DNA of 7,944 nucleotides from DATKMS01 sp041497995 (GCA_041497995.1 JBGQHM010000310.1:1-7944); one strand, 5' to 3'; shown: positions 1 to 7,047, counted from the first letter of the stretch. Made by a program: numbers and translations. Notes: generated by a model not told the origin, from the letters alone.

Positions 1-380
1 AACGCTTCATAGAAATTCGGCGCGGGGCAGACCTGTGGCCCCCCTGCGGCGGCAATTGCGGGATCGCCGTAGTGGCGTGCGTGGCGCTGCAGCCAGTCGC
101 GCGGGGGAATGCAGTCGTCGTCGGTGAAGGCGATGATATCGCCGGTGGCGGCGCGTACGCCACGGTTGCGCGCCGCCGGCTCACCAGTGTTCATCGGGTG
201 AGAGAGATACCGCACCTGCGGGAATTGCTGGCGCGCCGCGTCGATACAGCCATCGGTCGAGCCGTCGTCCGCCACGATGACTTCGAAATCTGGGTACTCC
301 AAGCGCGTCACCGCCGCCAAGCATCCGAGCAGCAGGTCCTTGCGGTTGTACGTCGCGATGACGACCGAGATACGCATCAT
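1..380 (-). CDS. Glycosyltransferase family 2 (GT-A fold), N-terminal part, cut by the window edge
   Basis: This gene reads leftward off the window, so only the first 126 residues are visible. It begins with a double Met (MMRISVVIATYNRKDLL), the classic first beta strand and nucleotide-binding loop of GT2 enzymes. The UDP/NDP-binding DDG is at residues 38-40 within VIVADDGSTDG. An ARNRGVRAATGD segment follows at about 70-81, and the metal-binding DxD-type motif is at 87-89 (FTDDDC). GT2 enzymes transfer a sugar from a nucleotide donor to a lipid-linked or protein acceptor at the cytoplasmic membrane face; the sugar cannot be told from this. Its ATG overlaps the stop of the upstream GT4 gene as ATGA, which implies one operon and translational coupling. 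I see no clear Shine-Dalgarno sequence of its own. ATG at 380 is preferred over the adjacent ATG at 377 because of that overlap, but the two cannot be separated. Acceptor specificity and any C-terminal domain lie outside the window. Confidence 0.93.
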   Translation of the reverse strand, partial: MMRISVVIATYNRKDLLLGCLAAVTRLEYPDFEVIVADDGSTDGCIDAARQQFPQVRYLSHPMNTGEPAARNRGVRAATGDIIAFTDDDCIPPRDWLQRHARHYGDPAIAAAGGPQVCPAPNFYEA

Positions 381-1519
381 GTCGGCACCGAGCGTTGCAC
401 CACAGACCGCAGCGCCTCAACGACCGCGGCGCCGTGTCGCTGCCACGGAAACTCCGCAGCGCGCGCCCGCGCCGCGAGACTCATGTCCCGGCGCAGCCGA
501 TCGTCCGCACGCAGACGATCGAGCGCCGCGGCCAACGCGTCCGCGTCACGCACCGGCACGATGCATCCCTCGACACCGTCGCGGACTACACTGCCGGCGT
601 TGGGTGTCACGACGAGCGGCACGCCACAGGCGAGCGCCTCGAAATTCACTTTGGCACTCCCCTCCAGCAAGCTCGGAAACGCGAAGACATCGGCGGATTG
701 ATACAGCCCGACCGGGTCGGCAACGTAGCCCAGCATCCGCAGCCCCGGCAGGTTCGCGAAGCGTGACAGCAGCGGCTGGATTTCCGCATCGATGTTGCCC
801 GCCAAGCAGAGCTCAGCGTCATGCCACCCCAGACGTTGCCACGCCTGCAGCAGATACGGCACCCCCTTGCGAAAGCCGATCTGTCCGACAAACAGAACGC
901 GGAACGGATGCGCGGACGGATCGCCGGGCCGGAAGCGATCCCGGTCGACGCCGTTCGGAATGGTGATCAGCTTTCTCGCCGGTACGCCTTCTGCGTGGAA
1001 GCTGTCCGTCGCTTGGTCAGTCGGGCAGATCAAGTAGTCGGCGCGGTCGATCTCGGCGAGGGCCCGTGCCAGAACCGCGTGAGGCATGCGGCGACGCAGC
1101 CCCCAACGCCTGCACTCCTCTGCCAGGATGTCGTACTGCTGCCGCGGGTGCACATTCCCCCACTGCCCCACCGTCACCGTCCCCATAGCTCGTGCCCGCT
1201 GCATCGATCGGAGCCCGCACTTATACCAGACGAGCAGCGCATCGGCCGGTTCCAGATGGCGTGCCGCCCACGCGTCGAAGACGATGGTCTGCAGGTGTGC
1301 CGTCCAATGGCTGGGGTCGTAGGTCGCCAACTTACGCAGCACCTGGTCCGGCCAGCCGAACGCACGGATCCGCTCGGGTGGGATCTCGGTGGGCTGGTAG
1401 GCGCCGCACAACAGCCGCTGCAGCAGGCCACTCGCGTCCAGCGCGCGTGCGCCGTGGTAGGCGGTGGTGCCGATACCACCTCCACCGAATTTCGAACCGA
1501 TGGCGTACACCACTTTCAT
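377..1519 (-). CDS. Glycosyltransferase family 4 (GT-B fold, retaining)
   Basis: This is a complete 380-residue protein, normal length for a GT4 enzyme. The N-terminal Rossmann half opens with MKVVYAIGSKFGGGGIGTTA, whose Gly-rich loop (12-17) fits the acceptor/donor loop of GT-B enzymes. The donor-binding half starts around IPNGVDRDRFRP (187-198). It continues with FVGQIGFRKGVPYL (210-223), where R217/K218 probably contact the donor diphosphate. The EX7E signature follows in LLEGSAKVNFEALACGVP, with E286 and E294. GT4 enzymes act at the cytoplasmic face, moving a sugar from a nucleotide donor onto a growing glycan lipid with retention of configuration; donor and acceptor are not predictable here. 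It is first in a leftward operon with the GT2 gene (4 bp overlap) and is divergent from the plus-strand GT4. The two GT4 proteins share only family motifs, so they are not a recent duplication. The start ATG has only a poor ribosome site (GAG a few bases upstream). Confidence 0.95.
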   Translation of the reverse strand: MKVVYAIGSKFGGGGIGTTAYHGARALDASGLLQRLLCGAYQPTEIPPERIRAFGWPDQVLRKLATYDPSHWTAHLQTIVFDAWAARHLEPADALLVWYKCGLRSMQRARAMGTVTVGQWGNVHPRQQYDILAEECRRWGLRRRMPHAVLARALAEIDRADYLICPTDQATDSFHAEGVPARKLITIPNGVDRDRFRPGDPSAHPFRVLFVGQIGFRKGVPYLLQAWQRLGWHDAELCLAGNIDAEIQPLLSRFANLPGLRMLGYVADPVGLYQSADVFAFPSLLEGSAKVNFEALACGVPLVVTPNAGSVVRDGVEGCIVPVRDADALAAALDRLRADDRLRRDMSLAARARAAEFPWQRHGAAVVEALRSVVQRSVPT

Positions 1520-1583
1520 TGCACTCGTTACCCGTAGCGTCTTCCCCCGCGTGTCGCGGATGACGTAGTATCACGCGCGCCGT
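1520..1583. promoter_or_regulatory. Divergent intergenic region between the two GT4 genes
   Basis: Only 64 bp separate two outward-facing starts, so both promoters must lie here or inside the coding regions. On the plus strand, TAGTAT at 1566-1571 resembles a -10 box, with a very poor TTCCCC at 1542-1547 as its -35 partner. That -10 would place transcription initiation only a few bases before the ATG at 1584. The minus strand shows no convincing promoter. The stretch is C-rich on the plus strand, with no inverted repeat I consider convincing. Confidence 0.35.
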
Positions 1584-2729
1584 ATGCATTCCCAGTTGCG
1601 AGTCGTCCACGTGTACAAATCTTACCCGCCGGTCCGCGGCGGCATCGAAGGGCACATCGACCTCCTCACGCGGCTTCTCGTCGAGCGCGGCATCCAGACG
1701 GAGGTGCTGTGTGCGCGTGCGCCGGGGAGCGCGGCGCGCGAGGTACGCAACGGCGTGCAGGTGTCTCGCTGCACGAGCCCACTTACGCTCGCCTCCACCC
1801 CGCTGCCACCGGCACTGCCGGCAATGCTGCGCCGGAGCACCGCGGACATTGTGCATCTTCACTTCCCGTGGCCACCGGGTGACGTCGCGTGGCTGCTGGG
1901 CGGGCGCGGCCGGCCGCTGGTGGTGACCATCCACTGTGAAGTCGTCCGCCACGCGCGGCTGGCTCGCTGGCTGGCGCCGCTCACTCAAGCCGTGCTGGCA
2001 GCTGCCGGGCGCATTCTGGTCACCGGTCCCTTCATGCGCGATGCCCCGTTGCTCGCACGCCACCGCGAGCGGGTCGACGTCGTGCCGCTCGGAGTCGACC
2101 TCGATCGCTTTCGACCCGATCCGTCAGCCACCGACCCGTTCCCGCACATCGCGCACCCGCGTGTCGTCTTCGTTGGCCGGCTGCGCCACTACAAGGGACT
2201 CCCGGTGCTGGCGGCGGCGCTGGCTCGCCTACCGCACGTGCAGCTCGCGATGGTTGGCGGAGGACCGGAGCGCGCAGCGTTCGAGGAGACGCTGCGCGCG
2301 CTGGGCTGCCGTGATCGCACCCATTTGCTCGGCGATCTCGACGATGACCGGTTGGTGCGGCTGCTGCAGACGGCAGACGCCGCGGTGCTCGCGTCGACAT
2401 CGCGTGCCGAGGCCTTCGGGGTGGCCATCGCCGAGGCGCAGGCCTGCGGAGTGCCGGCCGTCACCACCGACGTCGGCACCGGCACGGCACAGACGGTTGC
2501 CGACGGGAGCTCGGGGCGTGTCATTGCGCCGAACGATCCGGAGGCGTTGGCACAGGCGCTGTCCTGGTGTCTCGATCCTGCCGCAGCCCCGGCGCGCCGG
2601 GCCGCCGCGCGGGCGCATGCGGAGGCGAACCTCTGCGCGCGGCGCATGACCCGGCACGTTCATCACGTATACGACACGTTGCGGCAGAGACCGGCGGACG
2701 CGCCGGAGCCACCGACGGCAGCGAGTTAG
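1584..2729 (+). CDS. Glycosyltransferase family 4 (GT-B fold, retaining)
   Basis: This is a complete 381-residue protein. The N-terminal domain has YKSYPPVRGGIEGHI at 11-25, the GGIExH-type loop common in surface-polysaccharide GT4 enzymes. A DIVHLHFPWP segment follows at 88-97, then VVTIHCEVVRHARL at 113-126, a variant of the HSD-type acceptor-binding segment. The C-terminal donor domain shows PLGVDLDRFRPDP (168-180), FVGRLRHYKGL (196-206, K204) and MVGGGPE (223-229). The EX7E motif has E276 and E284 (AEAFGVAIAEAQACGVP). The role is probably addition of one sugar to a lipid-linked glycan in the cytoplasm. An in-frame stop at 1566-1568 makes ATG 1584 the earliest start, yet no Shine-Dalgarno sequence precedes it, so the transcript may be leaderless. 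It is the first gene of the plus-strand unit. Its TAG stop is followed after one codon (ACG) by the GTG start of the ligase-like gene in the same frame. The last 15 or so residues are Pro/Ala-rich and probably disordered. Confidence 0.95.
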   Translation: MHSQLRVVHVYKSYPPVRGGIEGHIDLLTRLLVERGIQTEVLCARAPGSAAREVRNGVQVSRCTSPLTLASTPLPPALPAMLRRSTADIVHLHFPWPPGDVAWLLGGRGRPLVVTIHCEVVRHARLARWLAPLTQAVLAAAGRILVTGPFMRDAPLLARHRERVDVVPLGVDLDRFRPDPSATDPFPHIAHPRVVFVGRLRHYKGLPVLAAALARLPHVQLAMVGGGPERAAFEETLRALGCRDRTHLLGDLDDDRLVRLLQTADAAVLASTSRAEAFGVAIAEAQACGVPAVTTDVGTGTAQTVADGSSGRVIAPNDPEALAQALSWCLDPAAAPARRAAARAHAEANLCARRMTRHVHHVYDTLRQRPADAPEPPTAAS

Positions 2730-2732
2730 ACG

Positions 2733-5546
2733 GTGCCCAGTCGGCTCAGTCTCTGGGCGGCCAGCGTGGTGGAGAGTTGCTGGTTGGCCGCGCTGCTCGC
2801 CACACCCGCCTTCTACAACGTCTACTCCCACGAATCGTTCGAACCTGACAAAGTATTCCTGCTGCGTTCGCTTACTGCCCTGATGCTGGCTGCAGGATTC
2901 GTGTGGTGCCTGGAGAACGGCTGCGCCGCGTGGGCGATCGCCGATCGCCCCGTCTGGCGCGTTCCGCTGGTGAAGCCGATCTGCGCGCTGACCCTTGCGT
3001 ACCTGCTGGCGACCGCCTGCAGCGTGGCGCCGCACCTTTCACTGTGGGGTTCCTACCAGCGCGCCCAGGGCATGTACACGTGGGGCAGCTACGTCACCGT
3101 CTTTCTCGCCATCGTGCTGGTGGCGCGCGAACACGACCGCTGGGAGCGCATCGTCACGGTCGTGCTCTTGGCAAGTGTCCCCGTAGCACTCTATGCGATC
3201 GTCCAACATTTCAATGCCGATCCGATCGACTGGCGGTTGGCCCCGAGTGCGCGCGCCACAAGCACTGCTGGCAACCCTATCTTTGCCGGCGCCTTCTTGA
3301 TCATGGTGGTGCCGCTCACGCTGGCGCGCATCCTGGCGCGGCAGGCGACCTCGGCCGAGGAGCCGCGTCTCTCTGCGACCCATCTCGTCCGCACCGGCCC
3401 GTACGTGGTGCTGCTCGGGCTGCAAGTCCTGGCGCTCTACTACACCGAGAGCCGCGGACCCACCATTGGGTTGGCCTTCGGACTTGCGGCTTTCGCGGCC
3501 TTGGCCGCGTGGCTCCGCCGAGTGCGCTGGCCGGTGTTCGCCTGCGGCGGCATGGCGGCAATCGCCGTGCTGGTCGTCATCAGCAGCGGGCCGACGAACG
3601 AGATCAGGCCGCGCAGCGGCTTCGAGCGCCTGCGGCGAATGTTTCCGTCACAGGAAGCCTCGGGGCGCGTACGCGTCCTCATTTGGGAGGGAGTGATCGA
3701 CCTGCTGCACCGCGACGCGGTGCGCACGGTGATCGGGCACGGCCCCGAGACCATGTTGCTGGCGTTCGCGCCGGTGTATCCAGCCGAGCTGGCCAGCTAT
3801 GAAACGCCGGAGGTCGCTCCCGACCGCGCACACAACGAAGTGCTGGATGCGCTCGTGACCATCGGCGCAATTGGTTGTGTCGCCGAGCTACTGGTTTTCG
3901 GTGCGCTCGTCTTCCACATCCTGCGTTGGCTTGGAGTCATTGCCACTGATGGAGAACGGAGCTGGTTTCTTGCCACCGCGCTGAGCGGTGCGGCGGTTGG
4001 CGGCCTCACGCCGATGGCGCTAGGACGTGGCGCGTTCGCGGGCATTGGTCTCTCCCTCGGGCTGGCGGCCGGTATACTCGCCTACCTCGCTGGTGCTGCA
4101 ACGCGGCGCGTGAAGCGTGCGGTCATCCTGTTGGATGCCGACGGCATGTTGCTCGCCGCTCTCTGCGCGGCTGCCATAGGTCACTTCGTCGAGCTACAGC
4201 TCGGCATCGGCACGAGCAGCACTCGGCTCTACTTCTGTGCATTCGCCGGCCTCGCGGTTGCCGTAGGTCTGCAAGCTCCCGCTGCGGCTACGCGCAACGC
4301 AATCCCTCAGCCGCTCGCGCTCGCAGTGATGGTCGCGTGGTTGCTCATCCTGCTCACCATCGACTTCTACACAACGACGGTTCGTTTGGCAGAGTCCACT
4401 CTGCCGTTGGCGGTCATATTCGGCGCCACATGGTTGTTTGGCGGCATGTTGGTCACCCAGAGGTCCCGGCACTTGCAGCCGCGTGCAGTCGGCACGTACG
4501 CGGCGGTGAGCAGTGCACTGTGGCTAGCCTTCATCGCTGTCTTCGCTCCGTGGATCGAGTCGACGCGCGCGCTCACGATGCGCCCCACTTCAGTCGAGGA
4601 GATGGGATCCCGCCTGGCAGATACCGTGTCGTTCGCATACGTCGCCGCGGGCGTATGCGTCACGCTGCTCAGCGTCGTTCTGGCGCGGCAACACCGGGGC
4701 GAGCAGCGCATCCGGTGGCAGACGGTGGCTGCCGTTGTAGCAGGCGTTGGCGCCGCGGCAGCGGGCGTGGTCGTGAACCTGCAGTTGTCGCGCGCCGACT
4801 GTTGGGCAAAGCTGGGCAGCATGTACGAGCACCAGGGCGTGTGGTCGAGCGCTGTGGTCGCGCACGAACGGGCGCTGCACACTACGCCCTGGCGGCAAGA
4901 GTACGCGGTGAATCTGGCGCGCGCGTTGATCGGACGGGCGCGCGCCGTTGCGCAACAAGACGCCGCGCAACGCGACGCCGATGCGGCGCACGCGATCCAG
5001 GCAATGGAAGCGGCGGCGCGGGCCAACCCGCTCAATCCCGACCACCCCAGCAACCTGGCGCGCCTCTACCGCAAGTGGGCGCGTATTGGTGAAGCGACGA
5101 GCCGCACGGAGCGTCTCGAACGCGCCGACGCCGCATACCGGCAGGCACTGGCGTTGTGGCCCAACAATCCGGCGTTGTGGAACGAGGTGGCCCTGCTCTA
5201 CCTCGAGCGCGGACAACCGCAGCAGATGCTGGAGACCTTCGCCGCCTCGCTCCGCCTGAACGATCGCTTCGCAGACACGTACGTACGCCGCGCACAGGTG
5301 TTCGTTGCGTGGCAGCGCTTCGACGATGCCGTCGCCGACTACCGTCGGGCGCGGCGGTGGGACTCGACTCTGGCGTACAGCCCCGAGCATCTGGCCCAGG
5401 TGTATCGAGACACCGGCCAGGTCGAACGCGCACTCGCAGAAGCGCAGGCGGGACTCGCGAGCACCGTCCCCGGCGAGCGTCAGTTATTGCAGGAGCTCAT
5501 TGGGACGCTCGAAAAGATGCGCGCGCGGATGGCAGCCGGCAGTTGA
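2733..5546 (+). CDS. O-antigen ligase/polymerase-like (Wzy_C) membrane protein with C-terminal TPR array
   Basis: This 937-residue polytopic inner-membrane protein is about twice the usual WaaL/Wzy length. By eye, hydrophobic segments begin near residue 14 and recur at about 44-61, 83-98, 117-131, 140-157, 183-201, 224-260 and 267-285. The Wzy_C hallmarks lie in the expected order: STAGNPIFAGAFLIMVVPL (177-195), YTESRGPTIG (237-246), IGHGPETM (334-341) and DRAHNEVLD (364-372). R241 and H367 are candidates for the conserved charged residues of the family. Unusually, some ten further hydrophobic stretches follow between about 376 and 682. A soluble tail of five or six TPR-like repeats then covers about 691-917, for example WAKLGSMYEHQGVWSSAVVA and ADTYVRRAQVFVAWQRFDDA. 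Family members join undecaprenol-linked glycan to lipid A-core, to protein, or to another repeat unit in the periplasm; which one applies here is not decidable. The start is GTG, the first possible codon after the upstream stop 3 bp away, and the ribosome site is weak. A second GTG pair at 2766/2769 is an alternative. Confidence 0.88.
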   Translation: MPSRLSLWAASVVESCWLAALLATPAFYNVYSHESFEPDKVFLLRSLTALMLAAGFVWCLENGCAAWAIADRPVWRVPLVKPICALTLAYLLATACSVAPHLSLWGSYQRAQGMYTWGSYVTVFLAIVLVAREHDRWERIVTVVLLASVPVALYAIVQHFNADPIDWRLAPSARATSTAGNPIFAGAFLIMVVPLTLARILARQATSAEEPRLSATHLVRTGPYVVLLGLQVLALYYTESRGPTIGLAFGLAAFAALAAWLRRVRWPVFACGGMAAIAVLVVISSGPTNEIRPRSGFERLRRMFPSQEASGRVRVLIWEGVIDLLHRDAVRTVIGHGPETMLLAFAPVYPAELASYETPEVAPDRAHNEVLDALVTIGAIGCVAELLVFGALVFHILRWLGVIATDGERSWFLATALSGAAVGGLTPMALGRGAFAGIGLSLGLAAGILAYLAGAATRRVKRAVILLDADGMLLAALCAAAIGHFVELQLGIGTSSTRLYFCAFAGLAVAVGLQAPAAATRNAIPQPLALAVMVAWLLILLTIDFYTTTVRLAESTLPLAVIFGATWLFGGMLVTQRSRHLQPRAVGTYAAVSSALWLAFIAVFAPWIESTRALTMRPTSVEEMGSRLADTVSFAYVAAGVCVTLLSVVLARQHRGEQRIRWQTVAAVVAGVGAAAAGVVVNLQLSRADCWAKLGSMYEHQGVWSSAVVAHERALHTTPWRQEYAVNLARALIGRARAVAQQDAAQRDADAAHAIQAMEAAARANPLNPDHPSNLARLYRKWARIGEATSRTERLERADAAYRQALALWPNNPALWNEVALLYLERGQPQQMLETFAASLRLNDRFADTYVRRAQVFVAWQRFDDAVADYRRARRWDSTLAYSPEHLAQVYRDTGQVERALAEAQAGLASTVPGERQLLQELIGTLEKMRARMAAGS

Positions 5547-5548
5547 AC

Positions 5549-5555
5549 GGGAGAG
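5549..5555 (+). promoter_or_regulatory. Shine-Dalgarno sequence that fixes the GT2 start
   Basis: GGGAGAG lies 5 bp before GTG 5561 and just after the TGA of the ligase-like gene. It supports a short intergenic gap rather than a long upstream-extended reading frame. Confidence 0.6.
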
Positions 5556-5560
5556 CGCAC

Positions 5561-6493
5561 GTGCTGCACGCCCCGTCCGTGAGGATCAGCGTGATCATCC
5601 CGACGTTCAACCGCGCACCGTATCTCGGCGACGCGATCCGCAGCGTGCTCGCGCAGCAGATCGACGGCATCGAGATCATCGTCGTAGACGATGGATCGAC
5701 CGATCACACTCCCGCGCTAGTACAGGCATTCGAGGCCGCAATCACATATTTGCAGGTGCCGCATAGCGGCCAACCCGCAGCGACGCGTAACGCCGGCTTG
5801 CGGGCGGCGCGCGGAGACTTCATAGCGCTGTTGGACTCCGACGATCTCTTCCTCTCAGGTAAGCTCGCCGCGCAATCCGCAGCCCTTGCCGCAAACGCTG
5901 ACGCGGGCCTCGTGTACTCGAACGGCCACTTCTTCAACGGGGATCCCAACGCATCGACCGGTCGCGTCCTGGACGGTCTGCCCACGCCGTCGGGCAACTG
6001 TTTCGCCGCCCTCTTGCGCGGCAACTTCCTCTTCCCCGGCGTCACCCTGATCCGCCGCAGCTGCCTCGACGCGGTGGGTGCATTCGATGAAGCGCCGGTG
6101 CTGTGCGGGGTCGAGGACTACGATTTGTGGCTACGGCTGGCGGCGCGTTTTCCGCTCCTCTACCTCCCCGGCGATGTGGCAGCCATCCGTCGCCACGCCG
6201 ACAACCTCAGCAAGGACACCGTGGCCGTGCGGACGGGCGTGCTCCACGTCCTACGGAAGGTGCGTGCGACGGCGCCGCAACTGGTGCAGCGACACCTGGC
6301 GGCGTGGCACGAAGGAGCCGCCCGCAGCCACGGCGCGCTCCTGCTGGCGCATCTGCAGGAGCAGCGCATCGGCGCGGCGTGTCGTCATGGATGGCAGGCC
6401 CTCATTCACGCGCGGCGCACACCGGGCAGCGGCCTGCCCGCGCTGCTCGCCTGGTACCGGCGCCGCGCCCTGCGCCGCGGCGCCCAACCGTGA
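5561..6493 (+). CDS. Glycosyltransferase family 2 (GT-A fold)
   Basis: This 310-residue protein is a standard single-domain GT2 size. It opens with VRISVIIPTFNRAPYLGDAI (7-26). The nucleotide-binding DDG is at 43-45 in IIVVDDGSTDHT, and ATRNAGLRAARGDFIALLDSDD (74-95) carries the DxD metal site D92-S93-D94. The likely catalytic base lies in the VEDYDLWLRLA segment, E185/D186, which matches the conserved ED motif of inverting GT2 enzymes. No transmembrane helix is evident, so it is probably a cytosolic or peripheral enzyme acting on a lipid-linked glycan. Residues about 220-310 are an Arg/Ala-rich, probably helical tail I do not recognise. The frame is open far upstream into the ligase gene, but GTG 5561 is chosen because a GGGAGAG site precedes it and the family fold starts a few residues later. 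TTG 5543 and GTG 5579 are weaker alternatives. It is the last gene of the plus-strand unit. It resembles the minus-strand GT2 only in family motifs. Confidence 0.93.
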   Translation: MLHAPSVRISVIIPTFNRAPYLGDAIRSVLAQQIDGIEIIVVDDGSTDHTPALVQAFEAAITYLQVPHSGQPAATRNAGLRAARGDFIALLDSDDLFLSGKLAAQSAALAANADAGLVYSNGHFFNGDPNASTGRVLDGLPTPSGNCFAALLRGNFLFPGVTLIRRSCLDAVGAFDEAPVLCGVEDYDLWLRLAARFPLLYLPGDVAAIRRHADNLSKDTVAVRTGVLHVLRKVRATAPQLVQRHLAAWHEGAARSHGALLLAHLQEQRIGAACRHGWQALIHARRTPGSGLPALLAWYRRRALRRGAQP

Positions 6494-6626
6494 GGACAAA
6501 TCGTCCGCAGTCTAGGCCTACTGGTAGCACCGGCCGCTGACCTGTGTGGCTGGCGCCACCGTTTCTTCTCTCGCGTCGACCGTAGTTATGGTTGGCGGCC
6601 GCGGGGGCTGCTCCATCCCTGTGCTG
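6494..6626. other. Convergent intergenic spacer
   Basis: This 133 bp stretch lies between two converging genes. Apart from the weak hairpin at 6546-6559 it shows a GC-rich NotI-like palindrome (ggcggccgc, 6596-6604) and nothing that reads as a gene or regulatory RNA. Short frames crossing it have no family motif. Confidence 0.4.
6546..6559 (+). terminator. Possible weak terminator hairpin after the GT2 gene
   Basis: GTGGC (6546-6550) and GCCAC (6555-6559) can pair across a TGGC loop, followed by CGTTTCTTCTCT. The stem is only 5 bp and the T tract is interrupted. It is at most a weak intrinsic terminator; Rho-dependent termination is equally possible. Confidence 0.2.
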
Positions 6627-6956
6627 TCACTTGACCTGGGCGCCGACCGCCACGGGTTTTTCGGGGACGACAACTGCCAAGCGGCCGTCGCCGTCAGACG
6701 CCGCCAACAACATTCCTTGGCTTTCGACGCCGCGCAGCGTGGCAGGTTCCAGGTTGGCGACGACGACAATCTGCTTGCCGACGAGGGTGTCCGGCTCGTA
6801 GTGTGCGCGGATGCCGGCAACCAGCTGGCGTTGCTCGTTGCCAAGATCGATGGTGAGCACCAGCAGGCGGTCGGCATTGGGATGTGGCGCGGCCGCGGTG
6901 ATCGTCGCGACGCGCAGGTCGATGTGCCGGAACTCATCGATCGATATCGTAGCCAT
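6627..6956 (-). CDS. Stand-alone tRNA-binding domain protein, methionyl-tRNA synthetase C-terminal (beta) type
   Basis: This small 109-residue protein covers one OB-fold tRNA-binding domain end to end. Diagnostic segments in order are ISIDEFRHIDLRVATI (4-19), HPNADRLLVLTIDLG (25-39), RQLVAGIRAHY (43-53), LVGKQIVVVANLEPATLRG (58-76) and VESQGMLLAA (77-86). These match the dimerising C-terminal domain of bacterial MetRS, also found as a separate Trbp111-like protein. They fit CsaA less well. Known members bind the tRNA elbow non-specifically and can raise MetRS affinity for tRNA, so a cytosolic accessory role in aminoacylation is likely. No synthetase body is encoded in the 202 bp upstream, which lead to a divergent gene. 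The frame stays open far upstream on this strand (to 7721), but homology begins at MATISIDEF, so ATG 6956 is chosen. No clear Shine-Dalgarno sequence precedes it. Confidence 0.88.
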   Translation of the reverse strand: MATISIDEFRHIDLRVATITAAAPHPNADRLLVLTIDLGNEQRQLVAGIRAHYEPDTLVGKQIVVVANLEPATLRGVESQGMLLAASDGDGRLAVVVPEKPVAVGAQVK

Positions 6957-7029
6957 GGCGGTACCAGTATCCCGCTCGTGCGCAGCCCGCAACCGTCCCT
7001 CGACGGTGGCGGCGCTGGGCGCGCACGTT

Positions 7030-7047
7030 GTGGATTGACTCAACCAC
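7030..7047. promoter_or_regulatory. Bulged inverted repeat, possible operator
   Basis: GTGG-A-TTGA-C-TCAACCAC forms a dyad with 8 bp arms around a single central C, perfect except for one extra A in the left arm. It overlaps the TTGACT hexamer, so a protein bound here could compete with RNA polymerase. No regulator family is recognised from the sequence. Confidence 0.25.

Noticed and set aside
821..1537. Long plus-strand frames antisense to the minus-strand GT4 (also 277-966 and 72-701).
   Set aside because: They are Arg/His/Pro-rich with no motif, as expected from the complement of a GC-rich gene whose real frame shows full GT4 motifs.
1332..2063. A 243-codon minus-strand frame spanning the divergent intergenic region and the start of the plus-strand GT4.
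   Set aside because: It overlaps two well-supported genes and has low-complexity Arg/His/Ala composition without domains.
2229..3035. A minus-strand frame antisense to the GT4/ligase junction, and similar frames at 4367-5053 and 4590-5390.
   Set aside because: They are shadows of the coding strand with Arg/Cys/Ala-biased composition, no start context and no recognisable family.
5156..6493. A longer version of the plus-strand GT2 starting at 5156, overlapping the ligase-like gene by almost 400 bp.
   Set aside because: The added N-terminal residues are an out-of-frame shadow of the TPR region. The GT2 fold begins just after GTG 5561, which has its own GGGAGAG site.
1..6493. The possibility that the two GT4 and two GT2 genes arose by an inverted duplication.
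   Set aside because: Aligned by eye, they share only the EX7E, GVDxDRFRP, DDG and DxD family motifs. Surrounding residues and N-termini differ throughout.
6494..6626. A possible small RNA or attachment site in the convergent spacer.
   Set aside because: There is no long stem, no T tract of terminator quality, no direct repeat pair and no adjacent integrase or tRNA.
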